A DNA stretch of 64,000 nucleotides. Origin: Deltaproteobacteria bacterium (GTDB lineage: Bacteria > Desulfobacterota > GWC2-55-46). The stretch is from the NCBI GenBank assembly GCA_016234935.1, contig JACRNL010000001.1, forward strand, positions 1 through 64,000. The letters are read 5' to 3'. Within the stretch, counting starts at the first letter, position 1, and each line of letters begins with the position of its first letter. The notes under the pieces are model-generated. The model was not told the DNA's origin, made no database searches, and saw only the letters and a list, made by a program, of their open reading frames with translations. Shown here in pieces: positions 51,380-60,035 of this stretch. The position numbers were made by a program, and so were the translations under genes.

Positions 51380-54091
51380 ATGCACAAACAGGGCATCAAG
51401 AAATTTCCATATTATGTCGGCGTGAATTCCCTCGCGGAGTTGGCGACAAGGGAAGACAGGATATGCGTCCTGAATATACTCGGCAGCGAGAGCAAGTCCG
51501 TCACGCCGGTAAGCCACGAGTACTCGGGCGGCAATATCGTTTTCGGCACAAGCCCCGGACGCTCAGGCCAGTCGCTCGAAACCAAACTCGGCAGGATACC
51601 TGTCTTCAGCTCCATTAAAGAAGGCCTGAAGGCCGGGCTGAAGTTCAACACGGCGGTCGTCTACCTGCCGCCGTCGGGCGTCAAGGACGGAGTCGCCGAG
51701 GCTGTAAGGGAAAACCCGGACCTCAAAAAGATTATCATCCTCACGGAAAAGGTCTCCACGCAGGACGCGGGCATCATACGCGCCATCTGCCAGACGAACG
51801 GCGTTGACGTCTTTGGCGCGAACTGCCTGGGACTGGCCGACGCGTGGAACAAAGTCAGGATTGGCGGCGCGCTTGGCGGCGGCAAACCGGAGGAATCGCT
51901 TGTAAAGGGCTCCGTTGCGCTGTTTTCCAACTCCGGCAACTTCACCACTACCATCTCGGTATACCTTCTCACGAAAGGCTGGGGCACGACGACTTCCATC
52001 TCCAGCGGCAAGGACGTATATATTCACTTCGCGCCGAGGGAATTTTTCCATGCCCTTGAGAGCGACAAGCGTTCAAAGGCGGCGGTCATTTACGTCGAGC
52101 CGGGCGGATACTACGAGCACGGCCTTGAGATAACAAAGCCCACCGTCGCGTGCGTGGTCGGCAGATGGAAGGCGCGCCTCACCAAGGCGTGCGGCCATGC
52201 CGGAAGCCTCGCGGGTTCAGGCGACGACGCCGCGGCCAAAGAGAAGTGGTTCATGGACTACTTCGGCGTCAAGGACATCTATACGCCTGAAAAGCCGGTA
52301 TTTTCCAAAAAGGGAGCGGTAGTCACGAACATCGCCCACATACCCGAGGCCATGTCAAAGGTGATGGAGCTAAACGGCGCAGCCCCGGATTTTGAATCCA
52401 AGGGCGACCTCTCGCTGAAATGCTGGTTTTCAAACAGCGCCGGCGTAGCCGTGCCCAGGGAGCTTGACCCGCCGGTCGTTGCGGCAGTGTCGCCTTACGG
52501 CGAGCAGATAGACCATATCAACAAACAGGTCGGCGCGCAGCTGCCCCGTCAAGCCTTGAAGGACGCGAGCGGCGCGTCAATGATGGACCCGGCCACGCAG
52601 GTTACGCGGATTCATAACCTTTCGATACTTGACGCATCAAAGAGATCGCTTGAAGAAAATCTCGTGATGTCGCTCGTTAAAAGTTATCCGGACGAATACG
52701 GCAGGGCAATCGCCAACGTTGCCTTCAATGCGTATGTGAACCACCACGGCGACCCGGCCCTTGCCGCCGCCGAGGCCGCCAGAGAGGCGGAAAGCTCGCC
52801 TAACACCATCCTTATCTCGGCCGTCGCAATTGAAGGCAGAGGCAGGGTGAAAAGCGCGCTTAAAACGTCAAACCTTATACTTGAGCTTTTCCAGAACTCA
52901 GGCCTTAAAAACGCGCTCGACGTGTTCGATACAGCAAAGATTGTCAAGGAACTGTCTAAGGATCACAAAAAAGAGCTGACCGCCGCAAAGGACGACAGGC
53001 TTGCCGAGGCGATACTCAAAAAGCTCGACGGGCTTAATAAGAAGTCCGTCTTCATCGAGTTTGTGAGAGAGGCTTCGGGCGGCAAGCCGTCGTCAGACGC
53101 CCTTCTGTCGGCGATATGGATGACGCTTGGATGGGACGCCCTCATCAGAAGGGGCATCTCAAAGGTCACCATCGCGGCGCTCCCGTGGTATTCAAGGATA
53201 TTTTCTACGATGGTCGGATGCAGCTCTCCGGCGGACAAGCACGCCAAGGACGCCTTTTGCGGCGTCAAGAACGATGAACTTATCGGCAAATGGTCGTTCA
53301 CCGAGGCCGCGTTCCTCGCGCTCATCGGCAGAAGGCCGGATGAAAAGGAGCTGTTTGAGTTTTCAATGCTCCTCGGTCTTATCATCTCAAACGGCCCGGG
53401 GACTATTTCCGCTCAGGGTTCAAAGGGCGGCGTAAGCTCCGACGGCCCTGAAGACCCGTCAAGGGTGCAGATAAACAAGGCCTTCATCGGTTTTATGTCT
53501 CACACCGGCTTTGCCCACGGCGGAAACGGCTACGAGGCCATAGCCTTCCTCATTGACCGCTTTAAGGACGCCAGGCTGAAGAATCCGTCCGACAAGAAGC
53601 ACGGCATAGACCTTACGGCCATCGCCGACAAGTATTCAAAGTGGTATAACAAGTACAAGGCCGAGCAGAAGAGCTTTGGCAACATCGAGTACTTAAAGAT
53701 ACCCTGCGTTAATCATCCGGTCTTCAAGGGCAAGGCCGTGAACTACGACCCGAGGGAGCGTTTCGTAAGCGCGCTCTTCGAGGAAAAGGGCATCTACAAC
53801 GTGTTTCTTGACTTCTACGGCAAGCTCGTAAACTCGCTCTTTGAGAATAAGGTCTCCAAGGAGGTTTACTGCGTGAACGTTGACGCGGTCATCGCGGTGA
53901 TACTCCTTAAAATTGTCTGGGAGGCTTTTTCAAAGGGAAAGATGCATGATAAAGAGGTCGAAAGCGCCGCGTTCACGACATTCCTCTTCGGAAGGATGAT
54001 AGGCTGCGCCGCTGAGATAGACGACCATATCAACAGGGGCAAGAACATGGACACGCGCACAGCCGCCTCAAAGTGCCAGTTTGTAGGGTAA
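51380..54091 (+). CDS. aclA: ATP-citrate lyase, large subunit
   Basis: A 903-residue protein: N-terminal succinyl-CoA synthetase alpha-like half with FGTSPGRSGQSLE, NCLGLADAWNKVRIGG, and the phosphohistidine motif GHAG (H273 in KACGHAGSLAGSGDD); C-terminal citrate synthase-like half with FIGFMSHTGFAHGGNGYEAI and FGRMIGCAAEIDDHINRGK. It is much longer than the roughly 610-residue Chlorobium AclA and has a long middle helical region (about 430-560), as in the alternative type II ATP-citrate lyases known from Nitrospira-like bacteria and magnetotactic cocci. Together with the 49778 gene it should form the complete lyase. Confidence 0.85.
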   Translation: MHKQGIKKFPYYVGVNSLAELATREDRICVLNILGSESKSVTPVSHEYSGGNIVFGTSPGRSGQSLETKLGRIPVFSSIKEGLKAGLKFNTAVVYLPPSGVKDGVAEAVRENPDLKKIIILTEKVSTQDAGIIRAICQTNGVDVFGANCLGLADAWNKVRIGGALGGGKPEESLVKGSVALFSNSGNFTTTISVYLLTKGWGTTTSISSGKDVYIHFAPREFFHALESDKRSKAAVIYVEPGGYYEHGLEITKPTVACVVGRWKARLTKACGHAGSLAGSGDDAAAKEKWFMDYFGVKDIYTPEKPVFSKKGAVVTNIAHIPEAMSKVMELNGAAPDFESKGDLSLKCWFSNSAGVAVPRELDPPVVAAVSPYGEQIDHINKQVGAQLPRQALKDASGASMMDPATQVTRIHNLSILDASKRSLEENLVMSLVKSYPDEYGRAIANVAFNAYVNHHGDPALAAAEAAREAESSPNTILISAVAIEGRGRVKSALKTSNLILELFQNSGLKNALDVFDTAKIVKELSKDHKKELTAAKDDRLAEAILKKLDGLNKKSVFIEFVREASGGKPSSDALLSAIWMTLGWDALIRRGISKVTIAALPWYSRIFSTMVGCSSPADKHAKDAFCGVKNDELIGKWSFTEAAFLALIGRRPDEKELFEFSMLLGLIISNGPGTISAQGSKGGVSSDGPEDPSRVQINKAFIGFMSHTGFAHGGNGYEAIAFLIDRFKDARLKNPSDKKHGIDLTAIADKYSKWYNKYKAEQKSFGNIEYLKIPCVNHPVFKGKAVNYDPRERFVSALFEEKGIYNVFLDFYGKLVNSLFENKVSKEVYCVNVDAVIAVILLKIVWEAFSKGKMHDKEVESAAFTTFLFGRMIGCAAEIDDHINRGKNMDTRTAASKCQFVG

Positions 54092-54118
54092 TTAAAGACA
54101 TATATTGTTTAAAAAAAA

Positions 54119-54148
54119 CCCCGAAGGCTTTGCCTTCGGGGTTTTTTT
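54119..54148 (+). terminator. Rho-independent terminator after aclA
   Basis: CCCCGAAGGC-TTT-GCCTTCGGGG followed by T7. A strong bidirectional-looking hairpin with an A8 run on the other side. Confidence 0.95.
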
Positions 54149-54182
54149 AATTGAAGTTTTAAGGTAAGCGCGTTTATTGACA

Positions 54183-54211
54183 TTGACTCGGCGCGCGGCA
54201 TGTTTTATTAT
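54183..54211 (+). promoter_or_regulatory. promoter of the broken GspE/PilB-like locus
   Basis: TTGACT (54183-54188), 17-base spacer, TATTAT (54206-54211); start near 54218, 23 bases before the ATG. Confidence 0.55.
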
Positions 54212-54240
54212 CCAACCATGCATCTGACGGACAAAATACA

Positions 54241-54678
54241 ATGACTATCCTTAAAAAAATATTGCCTTTTGGCGAGATCATGGTCTCTCTGGGCGTCATA
54301 ACCAAGGAACAGCTCGACATAGCGCTTAAAGAGGGGAAAAAGACCAATACGCGCGTCGGCAAGGTGCTCGTGAACCTTGGCTTTGCCGCGGAGAATGATA
54401 TTGCCAACGCGCTGGCCGTTCAGTATCAGATACCGGCGGTGATTCTCTCATCCACCATCCTTGACCCGGCTGTGGTAAAGCTCATACCGGAGTCCGTGGC
54501 AAGGCGTTACCTCGTCATACCCATAGCCGTGGACGGCGATGTCCTTCAAGTGGCGATGATAGACCCGCTTAACGTTTTCGCGATTGACGAAATCAAACGG
54601 GCCACAAGGTACAAGATCAAAACCATTGTCACGACCGAAACGGAAATAACAAATGCCATTAATCAATATTACCCTTGA
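54241..54678 (+). CDS. fragment 1: MshEN/GspE N-terminal domain
   Basis: 145 residues: LPFGEIMVSLGVITKEQLDIAL and the repeat-like RVGKVLVNLGFAAENDIANALAVQY, then IPESVARRYLVIPIAVDGDVLQVAMIDPLN, the usual N1 domain of type II secretion or type IV pilus ATPases (in some homologs a c-di-GMP binding MshEN motif). It ends YYP at the TGA created by the repeat. It could still be made as a free domain. Confidence 0.75.
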   Translation: MTILKKILPFGEIMVSLGVITKEQLDIALKEGKKTNTRVGKVLVNLGFAAENDIANALAVQYQIPAVILSSTILDPAVVKLIPESVARRYLVIPIAVDGDVLQVAMIDPLNVFAIDEIKRATRYKIKTIVTTETEITNAINQYYP

Positions 54679-54710
54679 AAGGGTTCAACCCTTTGAAAGG
54701 GTTCAACCCT
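54671..54710. repeat. family A repeat splitting a secretion-ATPase gene
   Basis: ACCCTTGAAAGGGTTCAACC twice in direct succession (second copy with CCCTTT). The TGA in the first unit (54676-54678) stops piece 1; the same unit gives a TTG from which piece 2 could restart (MKGFNPLKGFNPP). Confidence 0.92.
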
Positions 54711-55103
54711 CCGGAAATCCTCGAAGATACGGCAAAGACCCCTAAGCCCGCCGGCGTGGAACTGAAGCAGGAAGAAGCCGGCCCGGAAATCCTCGAAAAG
54801 ATCTCCGGCGACAGTTCCGTCGCCCAGCTCGTAGACCAGCTTATCGGCGCGGCCGTGCAGGACGGCGCCTCAGATATCCACATCGAGCCGGACGACGGCG
54901 TGCTGCGCGCGGCGATAGACTTTCCGCCCAAACTTCACACGGCGGTTATTTCAAGACTGAAGATAATGGGTAATCTCGACATTGCGGAAAAGAGGCTGCC
55001 GCAGTACGGACGCTGCTTCCTGAAGGCCGCGGACAAGGAGATCGACATAAGGCTCTCGACGCTTCCGACCATCTTCGGCGAAAAAGCCGTCATGAGGATA
55101 TAG
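54675..55103 (+). CDS. fragment 2: GspE N2-like region
   Basis: 142 residues, beginning with repeat-derived KGFNPLKGFNPP, then a linker and the N2 pattern: VAQLVDQLIGAAVQDGASDIHIEPDDG, AVISRLKIMGNLDIAEKRLPQYGR, EIDIRLSTLPTIFGEKAVMRI. The normal RYRxDG motif after the HIEP strand is reduced to DDGVLRAAIDFPPKL. It stops at TAG 55101-55103 where homologs continue. Confidence 0.65.
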   Translation: MKGFNPLKGFNPPEILEDTAKTPKPAGVELKQEEAGPEILEKISGDSSVAQLVDQLIGAAVQDGASDIHIEPDDGVLRAAIDFPPKLHTAVISRLKIMGNLDIAEKRLPQYGRCFLKAADKEIDIRLSTLPTIFGEKAVMRI

Positions 55104-55183
55104 GACAAGACGCGATCGAACGGCTGACGCCTGCAGGGGATACGCTGGAGGCGCTTAAAAAGGCAATCAAGAAGCCCTCCGGC

Positions 55184-55912
55184 ATGATCCTCCTCGCCGG
55201 CCCCGCCGGAAGCGGCCGGACGACCACGGCCTTTACGCTCATAAACCTTCTCAACACGGCGGAGAAAAACATCGTCACCGTTGAAGACCCGGTTGAATAC
55301 CACATCAAGAGGGTAAATCAGGTAGAGGTTAATCCAAAGGCCGGCGTTATCTTCGCTTCGGCCCTGCGGCACATCCTGAGGCAGGACCCTGATATAGTCA
55401 TGATAGGCGATATAGAGGGCAAAGAGACAGCCGAAATAGCCATGCACGCGTCCCTTGCAGGCCGCGTCGTTATCTCCACAATCCACATGAACAGCGCCGT
55501 CGGCACGGTCTCACGGCTCCTTGACATGGGCATAGAGCCGTACCTCGTGTCATCTTCCATAATGTGCATCGTCGGGCAGAGGCTTGTGCAGAGCTATGAA
55601 GCGGATCCGGCAATCATCAAGGAGCTGGGCGTCAAGGCGGCCTCCATGAAAAACGCCGTGTTCTCAAGGGGCGCCGGCTGCGCGGCCTGCAAGGGGACAG
55701 GCCTTAGAGGCAGGATAGGCATCTTCGAGATTCTCCTCCTTGACGATGAAATACGGGCGATGATAAACAGCAGGGCTGATTCCAAAGCCATCCTCGACGC
55801 GGCAAGAAAAAAGGGATTTCTGCCGCTTCGCGCAGATGGCATTCGCGCCGTCCTTGCGGGCCGCACAACCGTCGAAGAGGTCCTTCAGGCGGCGCAAATG
55901 GTTGAAGATTAA
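55184..55912 (+). CDS. fragment 3: ATPase core with altered Walker motifs
   Basis: The reading frame is open from 55103, with the first ATG at 55184. 242 residues: Walker A GPAGSGRTTTA (Arg for Lys), Asp box TVEDPVEYHI, Walker B DIVMIGDIEGKETAEIA, His box ISTIHMNSAVGTVSRLLDMG, a partial zinc site GCAACKGTGLRGRIGIFE. The Lys to Arg change and missing cysteines make ATP hydrolysis doubtful. Confidence 0.7.
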   Translation: MILLAGPAGSGRTTTAFTLINLLNTAEKNIVTVEDPVEYHIKRVNQVEVNPKAGVIFASALRHILRQDPDIVMIGDIEGKETAEIAMHASLAGRVVISTIHMNSAVGTVSRLLDMGIEPYLVSSSIMCIVGQRLVQSYEADPAIIKELGVKAASMKNAVFSRGAGCAACKGTGLRGRIGIFEILLLDDEIRAMINSRADSKAILDAARKKGFLPLRADGIRAVLAGRTTVEEVLQAAQMVED

Positions 55913-56180
55913 CTGAAAACGCGCGCCATATCCTGCATTTGCGGAATTTAAAAAAAGATTTATCCTTTACGCAGGGCATACCGCCTTCCAGATGAACTTC
56001 TGACAGCCGCACCGTGCACGTTTAAACGGGAATGTCGTCTGCCTGGGCGGCCGCTTCAGCGGACAAAAAGTTGTTGATATAGAAAAAACTCATGTTATAC
56101 TTCAGTTGGAATCGCATAGAGGCAAAGACCGTAAATCCGTTTCAAATAGTCAAATACGACAGAAAACCGGAGGTGGCACA
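55913..56180. other. intergenic region before the SPOR protein
   Basis: No ORF on either strand with support. GGCGGCCGCTTCAGCGG near 56048 is a short hairpin. An AT-rich stretch at 56075-56105 may hold the promoter. No dispersed repeat of families A or B was found. Confidence 0.4.
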
Positions 56181-56825
56181 TTGAGCGGACTTGACAAGCT
56201 TAAGGAAAATAAAAAACTGATTATCATAGCGGCGGGCGCTGTCGTAATTGTAGTGGCGCTAATCGTCTTCGTTCTGCCGAACCTTGGGCAAAAGGAGGAA
56301 GGGCCACAGCCTGAGGTCGTTTCAAAGAGGGTAAGGATAGACTTGCAGCCACAGGCGGCTCCCGGCGCGCCTCAGCCTGCGGCCACCACGGCGGCTCCGG
56401 CGCCTGCGGCTAAGCCTGGCGAGACAAAGCCTGCTGTAAAGGCGGCGGCAGGGCCTGCCATGAAGGAGACGGCGCCTAAACCAGTAGAGGCCGCCAAGGC
56501 TGAGACTGAAAAAAAGCCCGCAAAGTCCAGGAAGGCTTTAGAGGCGCAGGTATCCTCAAAGCCGTGGGCAATCAACATATCTTCTTTCATAACAGGCAAC
56601 GAAGCGCAGGCATTCAGGAAAAAGCTCAAGGCATCCGGGTACAAGGCATATGTCTCGAAGTTTGAAAAAGATGACATGACCTGGTACAGAGTGAGGGTCG
56701 GCTTCTACCGTACGCAGGCAGAGGCAAAACAGGCGGGCAAGAAGATAGCCGCCAAGTTTAAGATTGACCATGAGCCGTGGATACTGAAACCGGCAAAGGC
56801 GGAGATGGCAAAATACGCCAAATAG
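56181..56825 (+). CDS. SPOR-domain inner-membrane protein
   Basis: A 214-residue bitopic protein: short cytoplasmic start (LSGLDKLKENKK), membrane helix IIIAAGAVVIVVALIVFVLP, an Ala/Pro/Lys-rich periplasmic linker (residues about 45-125), and a C-terminal SPOR domain (WAINISSFITGNEAQAFRKKLKASGYKAYVSKFE.. abbreviated; WYRVRVGFYRTQAEAKQAGKKI) that binds septal denuded peptidoglycan. TTG start at 56181 is chosen because GGAGGT lies 6-11 bases upstream; the longer frame from 56106 lacks one. FtsN-like or DedD-like role in division is possible. Confidence 0.85.
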   Translation: MSGLDKLKENKKLIIIAAGAVVIVVALIVFVLPNLGQKEEGPQPEVVSKRVRIDLQPQAAPGAPQPAATTAAPAPAAKPGETKPAVKAAAGPAMKETAPKPVEAAKAETEKKPAKSRKALEAQVSSKPWAINISSFITGNEAQAFRKKLKASGYKAYVSKFEKDDMTWYRVRVGFYRTQAEAKQAGKKIAAKFKIDHEPWILKPAKAEMAKYAK

Positions 56826-56841
56826 CAGGCTGCTCAAAACA

Positions 56842-56893
56842 TGTCCCCGCAGGCCTGCCCTCGCGTGTCTAAAGCGGGGGCTTTAAGCGGGGA
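56842..56893. repeat. family B double element
   Basis: TCCCCGCAG then GCCTGCCCTCGCGTGTCTAA, AGCGGGGG and CTTTAAGCGGGGA: two family B halves interleaved, in the gap between the SPOR gene and miaB. Confidence 0.75.
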
Positions 56894-57075
56894 AGCTCCA
56901 GATGGGCTTAATCTATGTTCAAACTTCGCATTATCAAGGCAGCCCCGGTTTTATCACTATTCAGCCGGGGTTGCCTTCCGGTTTACCGGGCCTTCATGCC
57001 CGCAGCGCCTAGCGCTGTCATCCTTTCGTAGAAAATCTTTAAAAGACTTGACTAAACCTGTTTAAAAACCTTAAA

Positions 57076-58428
57076 ATGTATCTTATGCAGGTGCAGGATC
57101 GGCGCATGGATAGATACGTTTTCCTCGAAACCTTCGGCTGTCAGATGAATGACGATGATTCTGACAGGCTTCTTGGTTTTCTCAAAGATATTAACTATAT
57201 ACGCACTGAAAAAGTTGAAAGGGCTGATTTTATAATCATAAACACCTGCTCGATAAGGGATAAGGCGGAACAAAAGGTTTATTCAGCGCTCGGCAGGTTT
57301 AAATCCTTAAAGAATGAAAAACCCGGCCTGGTCATAGGGGTCGCAGGCTGCGTTGCCCAGCAAAACGGCGAAGCGCTTTTAAAGCGAGCGCCATACCTTG
57401 ATGTAGTCATAGGAACGCACAATATACACAGGATAAAGGAGATACTCCGCGAGGTCTCCGTAAACAAAAGGCGATTGGCCGCCACCGAATTCAGCAGCGG
57501 GATCGACGGCCATGAATACGGTCCTCGTCCATTCAATATCGGCGTAAAGGCGTCTGTCAGCATCATGCGCGGCTGTGACAACTTCTGCACCTACTGTATT
57601 GTCCCTTACACAAGGGGCAGGGAAGCGAGCAGGACCGGCGCGGATATAATGAACGAAGTCTCGGCGCTTGCTCAAAGGGGCGTAAAGGAGATAACCCTTA
57701 TCGGGCAGAATGTAAATTCCTACGGCCGGGGGACTGAGCTTGGCTTTGCCGGCCTTTTAAGGAAGGTCTGCCGTGTGGAAGGCATCAGCCGCGTGCGCTT
57801 CATGACGTCTCATCCGAAGGATTTCTCCGGTGATTTGACGCGCCTGTTCGCGGAGGAGGGAAAACTCTGCCCTCACGCGCACCTTCCTGCGCAGTCCGGC
57901 TCTGACGACGTCTTGAAGAGGATGAAAAGGGGATATACGAGGGCGCAGTATCTTGAAAAAATAGCAATGCTCCGCGCCGTGCGCCCGGACATCGCCATAA
58001 CGTCGGACATCATCGTCGGTTTTCCCGGAGAGACCGACAGGGACTTTCTGGACACGATGGGGCTCATAAACACCGTGCGTTACGACAACATCTTTTCGTT
58101 CATGTATTCGCCGAGGCCGGATACCGCGGCCGCCGGTTTCGACGGGCAGGTCCCGCTTGAAGTGAAGTCGGAAAGGCTCAGGGCCCTGCAGGCGGCGCAG
58201 CTGAAAATTACAAATGAAAAAAGCCGCGCCCTAGTCGGCAAGACGGTTGAAGTCCTTGTCGAAGGCGTCGGCAAGGCCGGCCCTGATGAATTTTTCGGAC
58301 GCACCTCCTGCGCGCGCGCGGTGAACTTTCCCGCGGGTGCGGCGGCCCCAGGAAGCCTGACAGACGTTTTTATAACCGATGCGTATGCGAACTCGCTTCG
58401 GGGCGCTTTACAGGGCTCGACCCCCTGA
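57076..58428 (+). CDS. miaB: tRNA-2-methylthio-N6-dimethylallyladenosine synthase
   Basis: A 450-residue radical-SAM methylthiotransferase modifying A37 of tRNAs reading UNN codons. N-terminal MTTase domain with its cluster cysteines in ETFGCQMND, INTCSIRDKAEQK and VAGCVAQQNG; radical-SAM CxxxCxxC C167, C171, C174 in GCDNFCTYCIVPYTRGREASR (start and end: GCDNFCTYC, GREASR); C-terminal TRAM domain. A later ATG at 57106 (MDRYVFLETFG) is an alternative start. The C-terminus reads GALQGSTP and the TGA comes from a family A repeat, so the last residues may be repeat-derived. Confidence 0.95.
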   Translation: MYLMQVQDRRMDRYVFLETFGCQMNDDDSDRLLGFLKDINYIRTEKVERADFIIINTCSIRDKAEQKVYSALGRFKSLKNEKPGLVIGVAGCVAQQNGEALLKRAPYLDVVIGTHNIHRIKEILREVSVNKRRLAATEFSSGIDGHEYGPRPFNIGVKASVSIMRGCDNFCTYCIVPYTRGREASRTGADIMNEVSALAQRGVKEITLIGQNVNSYGRGTELGFAGLLRKVCRVEGISRVRFMTSHPKDFSGDLTRLFAEEGKLCPHAHLPAQSGSDDVLKRMKRGYTRAQYLEKIAMLRAVRPDIAITSDIIVGFPGETDRDFLDTMGLINTVRYDNIFSFMYSPRPDTAAAGFDGQVPLEVKSERLRALQAAQLKITNEKSRALVGKTVEVLVEGVGKAGPDEFFGRTSCARAVNFPAGAAAPGSLTDVFITDAYANSLRGALQGSTP

Positions 58429-58451
58429 GGGGGTTCAGCCCCTTCAAGGGG
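58420..58451. repeat. family A repeat at the miaB/DUF151 junction
   Basis: ACCCCCTGAGGGGGTTCAGCC then CCTTCAAGGGG. It supplies the miaB stop (TGA 58426-58428) and, through AAGGGGAAAGG, the ribosome binding site of the next gene. Confidence 0.92.
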
Positions 58452-58464
58452 AAAGGATAATATT

Positions 58465-58962
58465 ATGCTGCTTGAGATGAAGGTTTTCGACCTTACGATT
58501 GACCCCTTCACTAACGCGCCGATAGTGATACTCAAGGATATCGAGGAAAAGAACGCCCTGCCGGTGTGGATAGGCGCTCTGGAGGCCGGCGCCATAGCCT
58601 CGGAGCTTGAAAAAATACAGTTCTCAAGGCCCATGACGCACGACCTTCTGAAGGATATGCTGGGACACCTCAGCATCTCCGTCACAAGGGTTGAGGTGAA
58701 CGATTTAAAGGATAACGTCTACTACGCCACGATTCACATGAGTTCAAACGGCAACGTCGTGGTCATAGACGCAAGGCCCTCTGACGCCATAGCTCTGGCG
58801 CTTCGCATGAAGTCGCCTATATTCGTAGACACCAGGGTGCTCGACAAGTCAAAACATCTTGACCTTGTCAAAGAGGCCGGAAACAAGGGGGCCGGCTCAA
58901 AGGAGCTCCTTGACGTGCTCGACCAGCTTCCGCCGGACGACTTCGGAAAGTATAAGATGTAG
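58465..58962 (+). CDS. DUF151 bifunctional nuclease-like protein
   Basis: A 165-residue protein of the DUF151/BFN family: MLLEMKVFDLTIDPFTNAPIVILKDIE, LPVWIGALEAGAIASELEKIQFSRPMTHDLL, and DARPSDAIALALRMKSPIFV (the conserved RPSDAIALALR motif). Members are predicted nucleases; biochemical role in bacteria is poorly known. It often lies next to miaB, as here, 36 bases downstream with the ribosome binding site inside a family A repeat. Confidence 0.9.
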   Translation: MLLEMKVFDLTIDPFTNAPIVILKDIEEKNALPVWIGALEAGAIASELEKIQFSRPMTHDLLKDMLGHLSISVTRVEVNDLKDNVYYATIHMSSNGNVVVIDARPSDAIALALRMKSPIFVDTRVLDKSKHLDLVKEAGNKGAGSKELLDVLDQLPPDDFGKYKM

Positions 58963-58976
58963 GGGATAGTTACGAT

Positions 58977-59999
58977 ATGGCCACCGAGACAAAAACAGCT
59001 GCCGCTGAAAAGAGCGGGAAAGACTCGACGTTATCAGACAAGTTTCATAACGCGGCCTTCATAAACGAATACGGCAAGCTCGAATCCCTGCGCGCCGTGC
59101 GGCAGAATACGCTTTTTTCCGTCATCCTCGTCAACATCGAAGGATTTGAGGGCACGCAGTCTTCGCTTAAAGACCCGAAAATGCTCGCCACGGTGCAGAA
59201 GGTGGCCGCCGCGATAATCTCCGCCGTCAGGAACTCTGACGTCGTAGGCATGACCGACAACAAGCAGATAGTCATCATCATGCCGGAGACCGACTACTTC
59301 ACGTCGCTCTCGCTCATAAGAAAGCTCTCACACGCGACCGACGTCCTCCTGAGGGACGGCGTCATAGATGCCGCCGTCGCCTATGCGCAGGCGGCCTTTC
59401 CCCGCGACGGAAAAACATACGATGAGCTCCTGATGACGGCCAAGTACCGCTTCACGGACAGGAAGAATTCCCTCTGGGACAAGCTCGACCTTGACGACAA
59501 ACTTTTCTGGGAAATAGTAGAGGGCCTTTTCAGCCGCGGATACAAGGGGTTTGACAACTCCTGCTTTGACGCAGGCATGGGTTTTGAGCTTACCGAGTTC
59601 ATCATGGACCAGATAAACGACCTCATCATGAAGGAGATAAAAAGGTCCGCCCACAGAAAGGCCGTTGCGTATTTCTCGGCAAGAAAGATAAGCGCGTCTC
59701 TTCCCGTGGCCAAGGGGCTTGCCGTTAGTGGCCCTCTTTCATCGAAAATATACCTTGCGGGCGAGGCCGGCGACAACATCCGCGAGATAAGGAACGCCTC
59801 GCTCATCATCCTTGACGACCCGCGGCTCAAGGAAACGTTCTTTACCTTTTACCTTACGGAAAATTCGGGCTACGCGCTCGTGTGCAAGGAAAACTGGGGC
59901 GCGACCTTTTCATGCTTCCACACCTCCGACCACTATATGGTGGAGGGACTCATTAACAAGTTCTACAAGGAATATTCGCTCCAGGAACAGCTGGTATAA
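58977..59999 (+). CDS. signalling protein with a degenerate GGDEF-like domain
   Basis: A 340-residue cytoplasmic protein. Residues about 40-170 resemble a GGDEF domain fold (TLFSVILVNIEGFEG, ISAVRNSDVVGMTDNKQIVIIMPETD, GKTYDELLMTAKYR), but the GGDEF motif is replaced by MTDNKQ, so cyclase activity is unlikely. Residues 170-240 are helical; residues 240-340 form an alpha/beta domain I do not recognise (KGLAVSGPLSSKIYLAGEAGDN; FFTFYLTENSGYALVCKEN). No membrane segment. It precedes a PATAN response regulator and may share a regulatory pathway with it. Confidence 0.6.
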   Translation: MATETKTAAAEKSGKDSTLSDKFHNAAFINEYGKLESLRAVRQNTLFSVILVNIEGFEGTQSSLKDPKMLATVQKVAAAIISAVRNSDVVGMTDNKQIVIIMPETDYFTSLSLIRKLSHATDVLLRDGVIDAAVAYAQAAFPRDGKTYDELLMTAKYRFTDRKNSLWDKLDLDDKLFWEIVEGLFSRGYKGFDNSCFDAGMGFELTEFIMDQINDLIMKEIKRSAHRKAVAYFSARKISASLPVAKGLAVSGPLSSKIYLAGEAGDNIREIRNASLIILDDPRLKETFFTFYLTENSGYALVCKENWGATFSCFHTSDHYMVEGLINKFYKEYSLQEQLV

Positions 60000-60004
60000 A
60001 CAAA

Positions 60005-60034
60005 CCCCCGCTTCAGGCACGCGAGGACAGGCAC
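60005..60034. repeat. family B half element
   Basis: CCCCCGCTTCAGGCACGCGAG then GACAGGCAC, in the 36-bp gap before the PATAN regulator; same sequence as 23845-23866. Confidence 0.75.
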
Positions 60035-60035
60035 A

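Larger units (their letters stand above)
54241..55912 (+). pseudogene. interrupted GspE/PilB-type secretion ATPase
   Basis: One ancestral gene in three pieces. Piece 1 (54241-54678) is the MshEN-type N-terminal domain, closed by TGA inside a family A repeat. Piece 2 (54675-55103) is the N2 region with ASDIHIEP and NLDIAEKRLPQ, closed by TAG at 55101. Piece 3 is in the frame starting at 55103 (GQDAIERL...) and holds the ATPase core. Moving from piece 2 to piece 3 needs one added base near 55101. Independently, Walker A reads GPAGSGRTTT (Lys to Arg), Walker B reads MIGDIEGKET in place of GEIRDxET, and only one CxxC of the zinc tetracysteine remains. A non-functional relic is most likely. Confidence 0.8.

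Noticed and set aside
54241-55912. Ribosomal frameshifting to join the pieces of the secretion ATPase
   Set aside because: No slippery heptamer at 55095-55103, a stop codon inside a repeat already breaks the gene upstream, and Walker A is altered.
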